Assembly: GCA_045542735.1 (NCBI GenBank)
Contig: JAZQLQ010000015.1
Location: 62,001 to 126,000, forward strand
Direction of reading: 5' to 3'
DNA: 64,000 nt
From: UBA2882 sp045542735
GTDB taxonomy: Bacteria; Bacillota; Clostridia; Lachnospirales; Lachnospiraceae
The notes under the pieces are model-generated. The model did no database searches. It was not told where the DNA came from and saw nothing but the letters and a program-made list of their open reading frames with translations. Positions within the stretch are counted from its first letter, which is position 1; every line of letters starts with the position of its first letter. The position numbers and the translations under genes were made by a program. Shown here in pieces: positions 1 to 9,510 of this stretch.

Positions 1-1
1 G

Positions 2-106
2 GTTTTATTTGATGAGGGACAGGTCTTTGATAACATAATCCGAAACAGAATGTTTCCTGAATTTTCCAATTCATATTTAGTGATACTTGAGCAGGGAGAG
101 GCTTAA
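2..106 (+). CDS. 3' end of an unidentified gene, cut by the window edge
   Basis: The last 34 codons of an open frame run from base 2 to a TAA at 104-106. The final A of that stop is the first base of the next ATG (TAATG overlap), so the two genes are translationally coupled. The visible tail (starting VLFDEGQVFDNI and ending LEQGEA) is too short to assign to a family. Context makes another polysaccharide-locus protein likely, but that is only inference. Confidence 0.5.
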   Translation, partial: VLFDEGQVFDNIIRNRMFPEFSNSYLVILEQGEA

Positions 107-3100
107 TGGAACAGATTTTATATTCTAAATTTTCAAATGAAAGAAATAGAGAACTGGCTATCCGAACAGATATCTTGCAGGACGAAGCGGGTAAACGTGT
201 GGTAAGAAAAATGCCTTTATTTGATGAGGGCAAAGTGCACGTATTAAAATCCTTGGAATGGGAGAAAAGACTGTCAGAAAAGTATCAGGATACTTGTATT
301 CGTTTGAATCATGGAGAGCAGGATGGAGACGGCATCCGTTTTGAATATCTTGAAGGAAAAACATTGGAGACCATATTAGATGATCTGTATATGGATGGAA
401 ACTATGAAAAACTCCTGGAAGTTTTTGGCCAATATGTTGAATGGATCAAAAAAGCCAATGGCACAAAACAGTTCCGTATTACAGATGAATTTGAAAAAGT
501 ATTTGGAAGTGTATGGTTAAATAAAGAATTGATAGCCGCAGATGTCAATAACATTGATATGGTTGTGGGAAATATCATTGTTCAGAACGATACTTGGAAT
601 GTGATTGATTACGAATGGACCTTTGATTTCCCTATACCGGTAAATTTTGTTATTTTCAGAATGATCTTTTATTATGTATATGCAACTGCTAAAAGAGAAG
701 AGTTAAAGGATATTGGATTTTACCGGATTTTTGGGATTTCTGATAGAGAGCAGGAAATATATCTACAGATGGAACAGACGTTCCAGAGATATATTATCAG
801 TGATATTACGCCTATTCGCGAGATGTACAGTGGGATCTCAGTGGGAAGTATCGGCATAGAAGAACTACTGCAAATGTCCAATCAAACATTTGAAAGCAGG
901 AAAATGCAGGTGTATTTTGACTGTGGAGAAGGATTTTCGGAGCAAAACTCCATTTGGATATATCCGCAGACTGAATCGGATGGTTTATTAAAATATAACA
1001 TTGCACTTAAGGAAGATGTAAGAGCTGTACGTATTGATCCTTCCAATGAACCATGTCTGCTTTCTGTCAAAAAAATGTTGGGAAAGTCGCGGTATGAATA
1101 TGAATTAGACTATAACACAAACGCAGTGGAACTTCGTAATAATATGTACTTATTTGCGTGCGAAGATCCTCAGGTTTGTATTGCAGATGTTATGCCCGGC
1201 ACTTATTGCATTCAACTGGATGCAGTAAAAGAAGCAATCACAGAAGAATTTGCGAAAGGAATCCGCCTAGGCTTTGATAAAACATCTATCGAGTACGAAA
1301 AGTATTTGAATGAACGGGAATTGTTGGTTCATCAGGCAATGGTTGAGTTGCCCATGAGAATTCAGCAAGTGGCAGATTTGGATCACAGACTTTACATGGC
1401 AGAAAAATCCTTTCATGAGATACAGGGTAGTTTTTGTTGGAAGATAACTAAGCCTATCCGTGTGATAATGAGCATTATAAAACCGTTTTTCAATGCCAGA
1501 CCCGGATTTAAGAAATGGCTTAAAAATATAAAACGTTTATTAACCATGGGTCCAAAAAGAATGAAAGAATTTAATGCCAACGAGCGTATTGCGAAGAGAA
1601 GTTTTCATATACAAGTTGAATTGGATTTTCTTAGTAAAGACGGACTGATTACAGAAGCAGAAAAACAAGTTGATCATACAACTATGTTTAGCGTTGTCAT
1701 GTGTGTAAAAAATACGCCTGAAATCACACTTCGCAAGGCAATTGAGTCGGTTCTTTCGCAGACGTATGAAGGATTGGAGCTGTGTATTCTTGATCATAGC
1801 GATAAGAAACACCGATATGTGAGAAATATTGTGAAAGATTATGCGTGTTATGATGGCCGTATTCGCTACAACAAAGGTATTGCAGATGCCAAGGGGCAAT
1901 ATTTGGTAATGTATGCTGAAGATGCGTTTATGCATCCATCCTTGTTGTACAAGACGTTGCAAATGATAAAAACGCGCAATGCGGATTTTGTGTATACAGA
2001 TGAAGCTAAGATGGGTAAGATTTTTCCTGAATTAGTTGACGAGCATCATAAGCCGGAATATTCGCCGGATTATTTAAGAGCGATGAATTATATAGGAAAC
2101 TTCTTTGTTGTGAGCAAAGAGTTATACCGGTCGGTTGGCGGATTTGATTATACACTTGCTGATGAAGCGAGAGTGTATGATTTGGTACTGAGACTTTCTG
2201 AGCAGGCCAAAGGAATTGTTAGGATTCCGGAGATACTTTTTTATTGTCAGCAGACAACGAATGATGGGGGAAGAGAGTATCCCGTGAAAGAAGTTGAAGC
2301 AGTCGTTACAAGACATTTGCAACGCATTGGGCTTGCGGGAACGGTGCATACAGAGAATACCGGTGTTAGCCGTATTCAATATGACATTGTCGGAGAACCC
2401 TTGATTTCAATTATTATTCCGAACAAAGACCACTTGCAGGACTTAAAGAGATGTATTGAATCTGTCATTGACAAGAGCACATATTGCAATTATGAGATTA
2501 TCATTGTTGAAAACAATAGTGTGCTGAAAGAGACTTTTGAATATTATCAATCCCTTGATCATGAAGCAAAAGTCAAAGTAGTGAATTGGGAGAAGGGATT
2601 TAATTTTTCTGCAATTACAAATTATGGTGCAGAATGTGCCCGGGGCGATTATTATATCTTATTAAATAATGATATTGAGGTGATTGAACCGGATTGGATA
2701 CAGGAAATGCTTATGTACGCCCAAAGAAAAGATGTTGGAGCAGTTGGTGCTAAATTGTATTATCCCAATGATCAGATTCAACATGCGGGAGTTATTATTG
2801 GATTGGGTGGAGTAGCAGGACACTCCCACAAGATGTATACGAGAGAAGATAAGGGATATTTCAACAGATTGATTGCTGTTCAGAATCTCTCGGCCGTTAC
2901 GGCAGCTTGCTTAATGGTAAGAAAAGATGTATTTTGGGAAGTTCATGGCTTAAATGAGAAATATCAAGTGGCATATAACGATGTGGATTTTTGCTTAAAG
3001 ATTAGGAAGGCAGGCTATCTGATTGTATATTCGCCTTATGTGGAAATGTATCATTGCGAGTCGATTAGCAGAGGCATTGAGGACACTCCTGAGAAAATGG

Positions 3101-3237
3101 AACGGTTTATGGGAGAAATGAACCGATTAACAAGCACTTGGCAAAAGGAAATTGCAGAAGGAGATCCCTATTATAATCCGAATTTAACACACAATTATGA
3201 AGATTTTCGATTAAAAAAGGATGATATACTGGGCTGA
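106..3237 (+). CDS. large GT2 rhamnosyltransferase-like protein with N-terminal kinase-like domain
   Basis: This 1043-residue protein has three parts. Residues ~1-200 look like an aminoglycoside/choline-kinase-type fold: FEYLEGKTLE resembles a hinge, D151-N156 fits the D-x4-N catalytic-loop pattern, and VIDYEW around D168 fits the DFG-like metal site. Residues ~526-720 form a first GT2 domain whose acidic motif is degraded (YAEDAF where relatives have FDHDDI) and whose preceding loop is shortened. Residues ~765-1040 form an intact GT2 domain with LLNNDIEV as the DxD region and a typical NDVDFCLKIRKAGY segment. It resembles the protein at 58884-60929 over both GT2 domains. It probably transfers a sugar to a cell-wall glycan at the cytoplasmic face. 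The N-terminal domain's role is unknown. Start overlaps the previous stop. Confidence 0.85.
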   Translation: MEQILYSKFSNERNRELAIRTDILQDEAGKRVVRKMPLFDEGKVHVLKSLEWEKRLSEKYQDTCIRLNHGEQDGDGIRFEYLEGKTLETILDDLYMDGNYEKLLEVFGQYVEWIKKANGTKQFRITDEFEKVFGSVWLNKELIAADVNNIDMVVGNIIVQNDTWNVIDYEWTFDFPIPVNFVIFRMIFYYVYATAKREELKDIGFYRIFGISDREQEIYLQMEQTFQRYIISDITPIREMYSGISVGSIGIEELLQMSNQTFESRKMQVYFDCGEGFSEQNSIWIYPQTESDGLLKYNIALKEDVRAVRIDPSNEPCLLSVKKMLGKSRYEYELDYNTNAVELRNNMYLFACEDPQVCIADVMPGTYCIQLDAVKEAITEEFAKGIRLGFDKTSIEYEKYLNERELLVHQAMVELPMRIQQVADLDHRLYMAEKSFHEIQGSFCWKITKPIRVIMSIIKPFFNARPGFKKWLKNIKRLLTMGPKRMKEFNANERIAKRSFHIQVELDFLSKDGLITEAEKQVDHTTMFSVVMCVKNTPEITLRKAIESVLSQTYEGLELCILDHSDKKHRYVRNIVKDYACYDGRIRYNKGIADAKGQYLVMYAEDAFMHPSLLYKTLQMIKTRNADFVYTDEAKMGKIFPELVDEHHKPEYSPDYLRAMNYIGNFFVVSKELYRSVGGFDYTLADEARVYDLVLRLSEQAKGIVRIPEILFYCQQTTNDGGREYPVKEVEAVVTRHLQRIGLAGTVHTENTGVSRIQYDIVGEPLISIIIPNKDHLQDLKRCIESVIDKSTYCNYEIIIVENNSVLKETFEYYQSLDHEAKVKVVNWEKGFNFSAITNYGAECARGDYYILLNNDIEVIEPDWIQEMLMYAQRKDVGAVGAKLYYPNDQIQHAGVIIGLGGVAGHSHKMYTREDKGYFNRLIAVQNLSAVTAACLMVRKDVFWEVHGLNEKYQVAYNDVDFCLKIRKAGYLIVYSPYVEMYHCESISRGIEDTPEKMERFMGEMNRLTSTWQKEIAEGDPYYNPNLTHNYEDFRLKKDDILG

Positions 3238-3269
3238 TATTCACAAAGGCTAAAAGGAGATTAGTAAAA

Positions 3270-4232
3270 ATGAAATTGATTATCCAAATCCCTTGCTATA
3301 ATGAGGCAGAAACTTTGGAAATTGCATTAAATGATTTGCCGAAGAAGATAGATGGAATTGATCAAATTGAATACTTAATTATTAATGATGGAAGTAAGGA
3401 TGCTACGGTTGAAGTGGCAAAGAAGTGGGGCGTGAATTATATCGTTAACTTCCGTAGAAACAAAGGTCTTGCCCATGGATTTATGGCTGGTATTGATGCT
3501 TGTCTTAGAAATGGTGCAGATATCATTGTTAACACAGATGCGGATAATCAATATTGTGGCGAGGACATTGAGAAATTAGTCAAACTGATTTTGGAAGGAA
3601 AGACGGACATTGTGATCGGAGAGAGACCAATTGATCAGACAGAGCATTTTTCGCCGCTGAAAAAGAAGTTGCAACATTTAGGCAGTTGGGTGGTAAGAAA
3701 GGCGTCTCACTCGGATATTCCGGATGCACCAAGTGGTTTTCGTGCATACAGCAGAGATGCCGCTATGAGACTTAATGTAACAAATGAATATACATACACG
3801 CTTGAAACCATTGTACAAGCGGGTAGAAACAAAATTGCGCAGACTTCGGTTCCCATTCGGACCAATGGTGAATTGAGACCTTCAAGACTTTTTAATAGTA
3901 TGATGGGATACGTTAAAAAATCCATGGTAACAATCTTAAGAGCACAGTTGATGTACGATCCCCTCAAGACATTTACGGTTATATCTCTAATTCCTTTTTT
4001 GATAGGGGTTGGCATTGATATCAGATATTTGGTATTTGTAATTATGGGTCAGGGAGGAGGACATGTTCAGTCGTTAATCCTCGGCAGTACATTGATTATG
4101 GTAGGTGTATTGATATTTGTTATTGGACTCCAAGCTGATTTGATTGCAAAGAATAGAAAGATTTTGGAAGATATTCAATATCACGTGAGAAAAATGGATT
4201 ATGACGGAGTGCATGTGAATGAAGAAGATTAA
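3270..4232 (+). CDS. GT2 glycosyltransferase, polyprenyl-phosphate sugar synthase type, membrane anchored
   Basis: The 320-residue protein starts with a GT2 core (IPCYNEAETLEIAL, NDGSKDAT, then the metal motif NTDADNQY near residue 90). It ends in two hydrophobic helices at roughly 230-300. This is the architecture of dolichyl/undecaprenyl-phosphate glucose or mannose synthases such as DPM1/GtrB-like enzymes, which load a sugar on a lipid carrier for GT-C transferases. The next gene overlaps by 14 bases and encodes a GT-C-like membrane protein, which fits a donor-synthase/acceptor-transferase pair. Substrate sugar cannot be read from sequence. Confidence 0.85.
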   Translation: MKLIIQIPCYNEAETLEIALNDLPKKIDGIDQIEYLIINDGSKDATVEVAKKWGVNYIVNFRRNKGLAHGFMAGIDACLRNGADIIVNTDADNQYCGEDIEKLVKLILEGKTDIVIGERPIDQTEHFSPLKKKLQHLGSWVVRKASHSDIPDAPSGFRAYSRDAAMRLNVTNEYTYTLETIVQAGRNKIAQTSVPIRTNGELRPSRLFNSMMGYVKKSMVTILRAQLMYDPLKTFTVISLIPFLIGVGIDIRYLVFVIMGQGGGHVQSLILGSTLIMVGVLIFVIGLQADLIAKNRKILEDIQYHVRKMDYDGVHVNEED

Positions 4233-6252
4233 TTCAGATAAATTGTGTAATAGTATTGTCATCATCATGGCTGTTATAAGAACTGTCTTGCAGACATATT
4301 TGCCAACTGTAGCATGCGGGTTGGCAAGTGTGGATGACATGATGATGGTTGAATATGCAGATGAATTAGCGCAATTCCATTGGCTGGGAGAGTATGATGG
4401 TTTTGCATTAAATAAGGTGCCGGGATTTTCAGTGTTTTTGGCAATCAGTGACTTGATGGGTGTGCCATATGCGTTAACTATAGGCGCCTTTTTTTCGTTA
4501 AGCGCTATATGCCTTTACTGTGTTTTGAACAAGTATATAAAAAATCGTTGGATTTCCATGTTGGCATATTTATATGTGTTGTTTTGCCCCATTATGTTTG
4601 CAACGCCTGTTGGTCAAAGAGTTTATAGACAATCCATTATACCGCCTCTTGTTTTGTTGGTTGTTGTATCCTATTTGGCAATTTATCAAGAAAGAAATAA
4701 TGGGACAAAAAAAATCTTGCCATGGAGTATTGTTGCTGCGGTTTCTTACACGTGGTTTTATCTGACAAGAGAAGATTCGATTTGGTTCTTTTTCTTTGTG
4801 TTTGGAGCAACTGTATTGCTGGTAGCAATTTATCTCATTGAAAATAAGAAAAAAGTATTATCTAAAAAGTTTGCTGTTTATGTATTGTGTCTGGTTATGC
4901 CCTTAATTGTTAATTGGATAGGTACAAATGTATTGTGTGCCATAAATTATCACCAATATGGTGTATATGTGACTAATGATTTGACAGATACCAATTATGC
5001 ACGAATGTGCAAACTGCTGATGAAAATCAAACCAACAGAGGAATATGAAAAAATCTACGTTTCAAGAGATACGATTAACCGCGTGTATGATGCCAGTCCG
5101 ACTTTTGCGATGCTCAAGGGACCGTTGGAGATTCGTCTAAATGATCCTACATCCATAGGATATTGTGATGGTGAGATTGAGCGCGGATATTTTGCATGGC
5201 TCATAAGATGGACAGCTGATGATATGGGCGCATATTCGGATGCTGTGTTCGCGGATGAGTTTTATGGTCAAATATGTGTCGAGTTGGAGGAAGCCTTTGA
5301 ACAAGGGATTTTTGAAGCAAGGGATGCACTTATCTTATCCGGAAAGGCGCGGCCTATTAAAGGGGAGGATGTTCCTAATATATTAGAGTATTCATTTTAT
5401 TGCTATGAACATATTATTGGATTTAAGGGAATAGCAGTTTCCGGATATTCGGCAAGTGGACCGGATGAAAATTTGGATATGATTGAAGATGTGACCAATC
5501 AAGTTTTGATACGTGAAGATCTTAAATTTGAACTTGGCGGATGGATTTTTCCGGCTAATGAAGAAGATGAATTGATACTTTGTGTTCGAGATGCGGAAGG
5601 TGGGACATATGTGCCTTCTTTTGAGCCATCCCATGATGTTTATTTGCGTTGTTACAAAAATGGAATAGATAATGCAAGGGCAAACCAAAGTAGATTTAAT
5701 TTTGGGTTGATGGATGATGCACTTAATTTAGAAGAGGCATATCTGGATGTTATCATTAACGGAGAAGTGGTTTCCAGTCAAAAAATATCGGAAATTACAT
5801 TGGATGATAGCGAATATTACCATGGGTATATAGATCAATACTATTTTGGAATCGCAGACCAGGAAAGAATTGATCGTATAAATAGATATCAATCATGGTT
5901 TGTCAAAATTGTGACTGCATATAGTTGGTCGGCGATTCCGATTGCGATATTGGCATTTGGAATTTACATTGCGGAATGCATCATTGAGTTGACTAAAAAA
6001 ATTCGTAAACAACGCTACGACTTCGCCCTATGGTTTATAAAGACAGGCATCTTGCTTACTATATGGGCAGATTTATTATTGGTTTCTGTCAATTACTATG
6101 TGACGGAACGTTTCCATGCAATATATGTAGCAGGAACATATGTATTATGGCAAATCTTTGTTGTGCTAGCCCTAGTCAGTGTTGTTGAATGGATGAAAAA
6201 GGCAAAAAACAAAAAGCCTGAAAAGTGTGTGGAGGAACTATGCGAGATATAA
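4219..6252 (+). CDS. multi-pass membrane protein, GT-C glycosyltransferase-like
   Basis: A 677-residue protein with an N-terminal helix, then an external loop carrying SVDDMMMVEYADEL. Acidic pairs in the first loop are typical of GT-C lipid-sugar-dependent transferases. About eight more helices flank a large soluble segment (~residues 260-560), and a cluster of helices ends the protein. It overlaps the lipid-sugar synthase-like gene by 14 bases, consistent with the two acting together outside the membrane. I cannot place it in a named family, so GT-C function is inferred from topology, the acidic loop and the partner gene. Confidence 0.6.
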   Translation: MKKINSDKLCNSIVIIMAVIRTVLQTYLPTVACGLASVDDMMMVEYADELAQFHWLGEYDGFALNKVPGFSVFLAISDLMGVPYALTIGAFFSLSAICLYCVLNKYIKNRWISMLAYLYVLFCPIMFATPVGQRVYRQSIIPPLVLLVVVSYLAIYQERNNGTKKILPWSIVAAVSYTWFYLTREDSIWFFFFVFGATVLLVAIYLIENKKKVLSKKFAVYVLCLVMPLIVNWIGTNVLCAINYHQYGVYVTNDLTDTNYARMCKLLMKIKPTEEYEKIYVSRDTINRVYDASPTFAMLKGPLEIRLNDPTSIGYCDGEIERGYFAWLIRWTADDMGAYSDAVFADEFYGQICVELEEAFEQGIFEARDALILSGKARPIKGEDVPNILEYSFYCYEHIIGFKGIAVSGYSASGPDENLDMIEDVTNQVLIREDLKFELGGWIFPANEEDELILCVRDAEGGTYVPSFEPSHDVYLRCYKNGIDNARANQSRFNFGLMDDALNLEEAYLDVIINGEVVSSQKISEITLDDSEYYHGYIDQYYFGIADQERIDRINRYQSWFVKIVTAYSWSAIPIAILAFGIYIAECIIELTKKIRKQRYDFALWFIKTGILLTIWADLLLVSVNYYVTERFHAIYVAGTYVLWQIFVVLALVSVVEWMKKAKNKKPEKCVEELCEI

Positions 6253-8546
6253 ATATAGCTATAACAGCAGCCAGCTATAGTGGTAATAAAGGTGCGGCGG
6301 CTATGCTCCAAAGTTCGATTAAGCAGTTATATAATAAATACGGACATCGTTTGAATATTAATCTGATGTCTGTATATCCAACAGAAGATCGAAAACAATT
6401 ACCGTACGATTTTATTAAGGTGATTCCGTGCAAGCCGGAGCAATTGCTTTTTGTAGCGTTTCCGTTGGCAATATTATACAAGATTTTTGCATGGTGCGGA
6501 CCGGTTAGAAAATTAATCGAAAAGAATAAGATAATCAGAGCATATCGGGAAACTGATCTGGTAGTGGATGAGGCAGGAATTTCTTTTGTAGATAGTCGCG
6601 GGTTTGTTATGAATACTTATGCATTTGCCTGCGCAGCAGTTCCTATGTTGGTGGGGACACCGGTTGTCAAATATTCTCAGGCACTGGGTACTTTTAAGAA
6701 TCCGTGGAATAGGTTTTTGGCAAAATGGATTCTACCGAAAATGAAATTAATATGTGCGAGAGGTCAGGGAACAAAAGATAATTTACAATCCATAGGTATT
6801 GTTGATAATGTGCGTTTGTGTGCAGATGGTGCATTTACCATGAGTGATACTGAGGAAAGCAAAGAACTGGTTCGGGCGATTTGTGAGAAGGATCCTTTTT
6901 ATCAACAAGATATTGTTGGGCTTTCCATTAGTTCGGTAGTGCAAAAAAAGTGTAACAAGATAGGTATCAATTATGAAAAGGCTATGGTTGATTTTATTGA
7001 TGCACTCAATCAAAAAGGCTATCATGTACTGATTATTGCGAATGCAGCCCGTATCAATAGTGTAAAGCCCAGAAATAATGACCTGATGATTTGTGATGCT
7101 GTGTATGAAAAAGTATCCGACAAGGATATGGTTCGTTGGTATCACAAAGAAATGGATGCGGAAGAAATCAGATATTATATTGCAAGATGCCGTTTTTTAG
7201 TAGCATCCAGATTTCATGCCATGATTGGCGCTTTACAGAAAAAAGTGCCGGTATTGCTGGTGGGATGGAGTCACAAGTATCAGGAAGTATTGGACATGTT
7301 TGGTCTGGGGCAATATGCTATTGACTTTTCGAAATTGGATGTAGAATCACTTTTGTCAGAATTTGACCGTTTCGTAGAGAACGAATCAAATATTCGGGAG
7401 AAATTAGACGAAAATTATGATGCAGTGATGAAGAGTTCTGCTGATAATATTCTTTTGATATCTGAGGTGATTGATGAAATTGTAGGGAAACCACGGAAAA
7501 AAGGAAAATTATTTGATTATGATAATCCGGACAAATATATAGGCGCGCATATCGCTTGTAGAAAGGGATATGCAGCGGATGAAGAAATACGTCAGAATGC
7601 GGCATCCGGCGGCATGGTTACAGCCTTACTGTTGCATCTGCTGGAAACAAAACAGATTGATGGAGCATGGGTTACGAGGACTAAAATTGAAAACGGTGAG
7701 TTAGGATATGATACATTTATTGCAACAACACCGGAACAGATTAAGTCCTGTTCCTCCAGTATATACATGGATATGCCATTGCTTAAGCATATTGACATGG
7801 TTAAGTCCTTTGATGGGAAAGTTGCAGTGGTGTTGACTCCTTGTTTAACAAGAGCATTGTCGGCAATGATGGAAAAAGATGAGGAACTAAAGGAAAAGAT
7901 TGTATTAAAACTGGCCTTATACTGTAGTGGAAATCATTCGATGATGCCGACGCTGTTGTCCCTAAAGAAAAGTGGGCTATCGTTAGATGGTGCAAAGCGT
8001 TTATATTATAGAAGAGGACACTGGCGTGGGCAGTCTGCTGTTGTGTATGAGGATGGAACGGAAAAGACTTTTTCTTATACAAAAACCATATGTGCCTACA
8101 AAAATGCTTACTATTTCGAGAAGAATAGTTGTATGTATTGCCAGGATCATTTTGCCAAAGCATCAGACATCAGTTTTGGAGATGTTTGGCTGAAGGAAAT
8201 GAAAGGAAATCCGATCAAGCATACTTCTTGCGTAATCCGTAGTGATAAGGCATATGAGATGTATCAATCGGCAGTGAAAGCCGGAAAGATTAGGGATAGC
8301 CATATTTCTGATGCGAATATGTTAAAAAGCCAAAAGAGAGCGCTGGTGTTTAAATACCATTGCGCTAAGGCTAAGAAGGCAGAGTTGGACACATCCGATA
8401 AATGTAGATGGAATCATAGATTGGCTTATTATTTGGCAAAGAAGAACCATCAATTGTCTATGGAAAAACCTGAAAAAGTAGAAAAATTTCCTATGTGTTT
8501 TGTTTATTATTACATGTGCTTTATTCGGGTGTTATTAAGTTTTTAG
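6240..8546 (+). CDS. polysaccharide pyruvyl transferase fused to F420-hydrogenase beta-subunit-like domain
   Basis: Residues ~1-420 look like the polysaccharide pyruvyl transferase family (CsaB/WcaK type): SYSGNKGAAAML near the start, DLVVDEAGISF, and the late SRFHAMIGAL and VGWSHKYQEV motifs. Residues ~430-768 match the coenzyme F420 hydrogenase/dehydrogenase beta-subunit family found in many exopolysaccharide loci (ASGGMVTALLLHLLE, TPCLTRAL, CMYCQDHF, DISFGDVW), with conserved cysteines. The two are usually separate neighbouring genes, so this is a fusion. I chose the ATG at 6240, with GGAGG at 6231-6235. A GTG at 6225 would add five residues. The pyruvyl part probably adds ketal pyruvate to a glycan. 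The redox partner reaction is unknown. Confidence 0.85.
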   Translation: MRDINIAITAASYSGNKGAAAMLQSSIKQLYNKYGHRLNINLMSVYPTEDRKQLPYDFIKVIPCKPEQLLFVAFPLAILYKIFAWCGPVRKLIEKNKIIRAYRETDLVVDEAGISFVDSRGFVMNTYAFACAAVPMLVGTPVVKYSQALGTFKNPWNRFLAKWILPKMKLICARGQGTKDNLQSIGIVDNVRLCADGAFTMSDTEESKELVRAICEKDPFYQQDIVGLSISSVVQKKCNKIGINYEKAMVDFIDALNQKGYHVLIIANAARINSVKPRNNDLMICDAVYEKVSDKDMVRWYHKEMDAEEIRYYIARCRFLVASRFHAMIGALQKKVPVLLVGWSHKYQEVLDMFGLGQYAIDFSKLDVESLLSEFDRFVENESNIREKLDENYDAVMKSSADNILLISEVIDEIVGKPRKKGKLFDYDNPDKYIGAHIACRKGYAADEEIRQNAASGGMVTALLLHLLETKQIDGAWVTRTKIENGELGYDTFIATTPEQIKSCSSSIYMDMPLLKHIDMVKSFDGKVAVVLTPCLTRALSAMMEKDEELKEKIVLKLALYCSGNHSMMPTLLSLKKSGLSLDGAKRLYYRRGHWRGQSAVVYEDGTEKTFSYTKTICAYKNAYYFEKNSCMYCQDHFAKASDISFGDVWLKEMKGNPIKHTSCVIRSDKAYEMYQSAVKAGKIRDSHISDANMLKSQKRALVFKYHCAKAKKAELDTSDKCRWNHRLAYYLAKKNHQLSMEKPEKVEKFPMCFVYYYMCFIRVLLSF

Positions 8547-8565
8547 ATGACAAAGAAGGAATGTT

Positions 8566-9510
8566 ATGCTAAAAGATAAAAAGAAAATCATGAAGGTTAT
8601 CAAAACCCTCTTTTTGATAGCTGTAGCATATTTTTTGATTCGTTATTTTGTGCGCAACACGGAAGATATCAAGGAGCTGGATATTCGGCTGGATTGGGGC
8701 GTTTTTTTGGTTTCCATGTTGTTCTATTTCTTGTATAAGATTACATTGGCGACCTTGTGGCATTATATTACCGTGTTAAATCAATGTAATATTAAATTGA
8801 AAGATGCCGTAAGGGTATATCTATATTCCATTTTGGGCAAATATATACCCGGAAAAGTCTTTATGTTGGCTGCCAGACTGCCTGCATATTCGGATGCGGG
8901 GATTCCTGTCAGGAAGCCGACAATATGCTTTTTTATTGAAAACGTATGCACGCTTCTGGGAGCGGCCTTTTTGTTTTTGATATCGCTATTTTTCTTTCCA
9001 AATGACTTGTTGCAGGAATATATGTGGTTTGTGGTGGCATTTATTGTTTTGTTTTTTATTATGATTAATCCGCAAATCATAAATTTCTTGTTACGCAGAT
9101 TTGGTAAGTTTATAAAGAAAGATGACTTGGAGATTCCGATGACATATGGGCAAATGTTTCAGGTGGTTGCTCTCTTTATCGCCAATTGGTTTATTGTAGG
9201 TATCGGGTTCTATATGCTGGCGCGCTCTATATATCCTGTACCGGCATCACAACTGTTGTATGCCGGTGGGATTTTTGGGTTAGCTGCCATTATCGGCATT
9301 ATCAGTATCTTTGCGCCTTCCGGCATAGGTGTCAGAGAAAGCGTGATTATAGCAGGACTGTTGCTGATTGTGCCAGAGCAGTATGCTGTTATTATATCGG
9401 TAGTATCCAGATTGTGGGGGACTATTGCAGAATTAATCTTAATACTCATAGCTTTTATTATTGAAAAGACACATGCCTTACTTGGGAGGAAGAAAACAAA
9501 TGAATCGTAA
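8566..9510 (+). CDS. flippase-like integral membrane protein (LPG synthase transmembrane / UPF0104 family)
   Basis: The 314-residue protein is almost entirely hydrophobic helices and carries the typical family motifs: ILGKYIPGKVFMLAAR in the first third and GLAAIIGIISIFAPSGIGVRE in the last third. These define the lysylphosphatidylglycerol synthase transmembrane region family, which includes MprF-type flippase domains and AglD-like proteins linked to glycan loci. No soluble aminoacyl-transfer domain is present. In this context a lipid-linked sugar handling role is likelier than lipid lysylation. Start ATG follows AAGGA. The 3' end overlaps the next gene's start by 11 bases. Confidence 0.8.
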   Translation: MLKDKKKIMKVIKTLFLIAVAYFLIRYFVRNTEDIKELDIRLDWGVFLVSMLFYFLYKITLATLWHYITVLNQCNIKLKDAVRVYLYSILGKYIPGKVFMLAARLPAYSDAGIPVRKPTICFFIENVCTLLGAAFLFLISLFFFPNDLLQEYMWFVVAFIVLFFIMINPQIINFLLRRFGKFIKKDDLEIPMTYGQMFQVVALFIANWFIVGIGFYMLARSIYPVPASQLLYAGGIFGLAAIIGIISIFAPSGIGVRESVIIAGLLLIVPEQYAVIISVVSRLWGTIAELILILIAFIIEKTHALLGRKKTNES

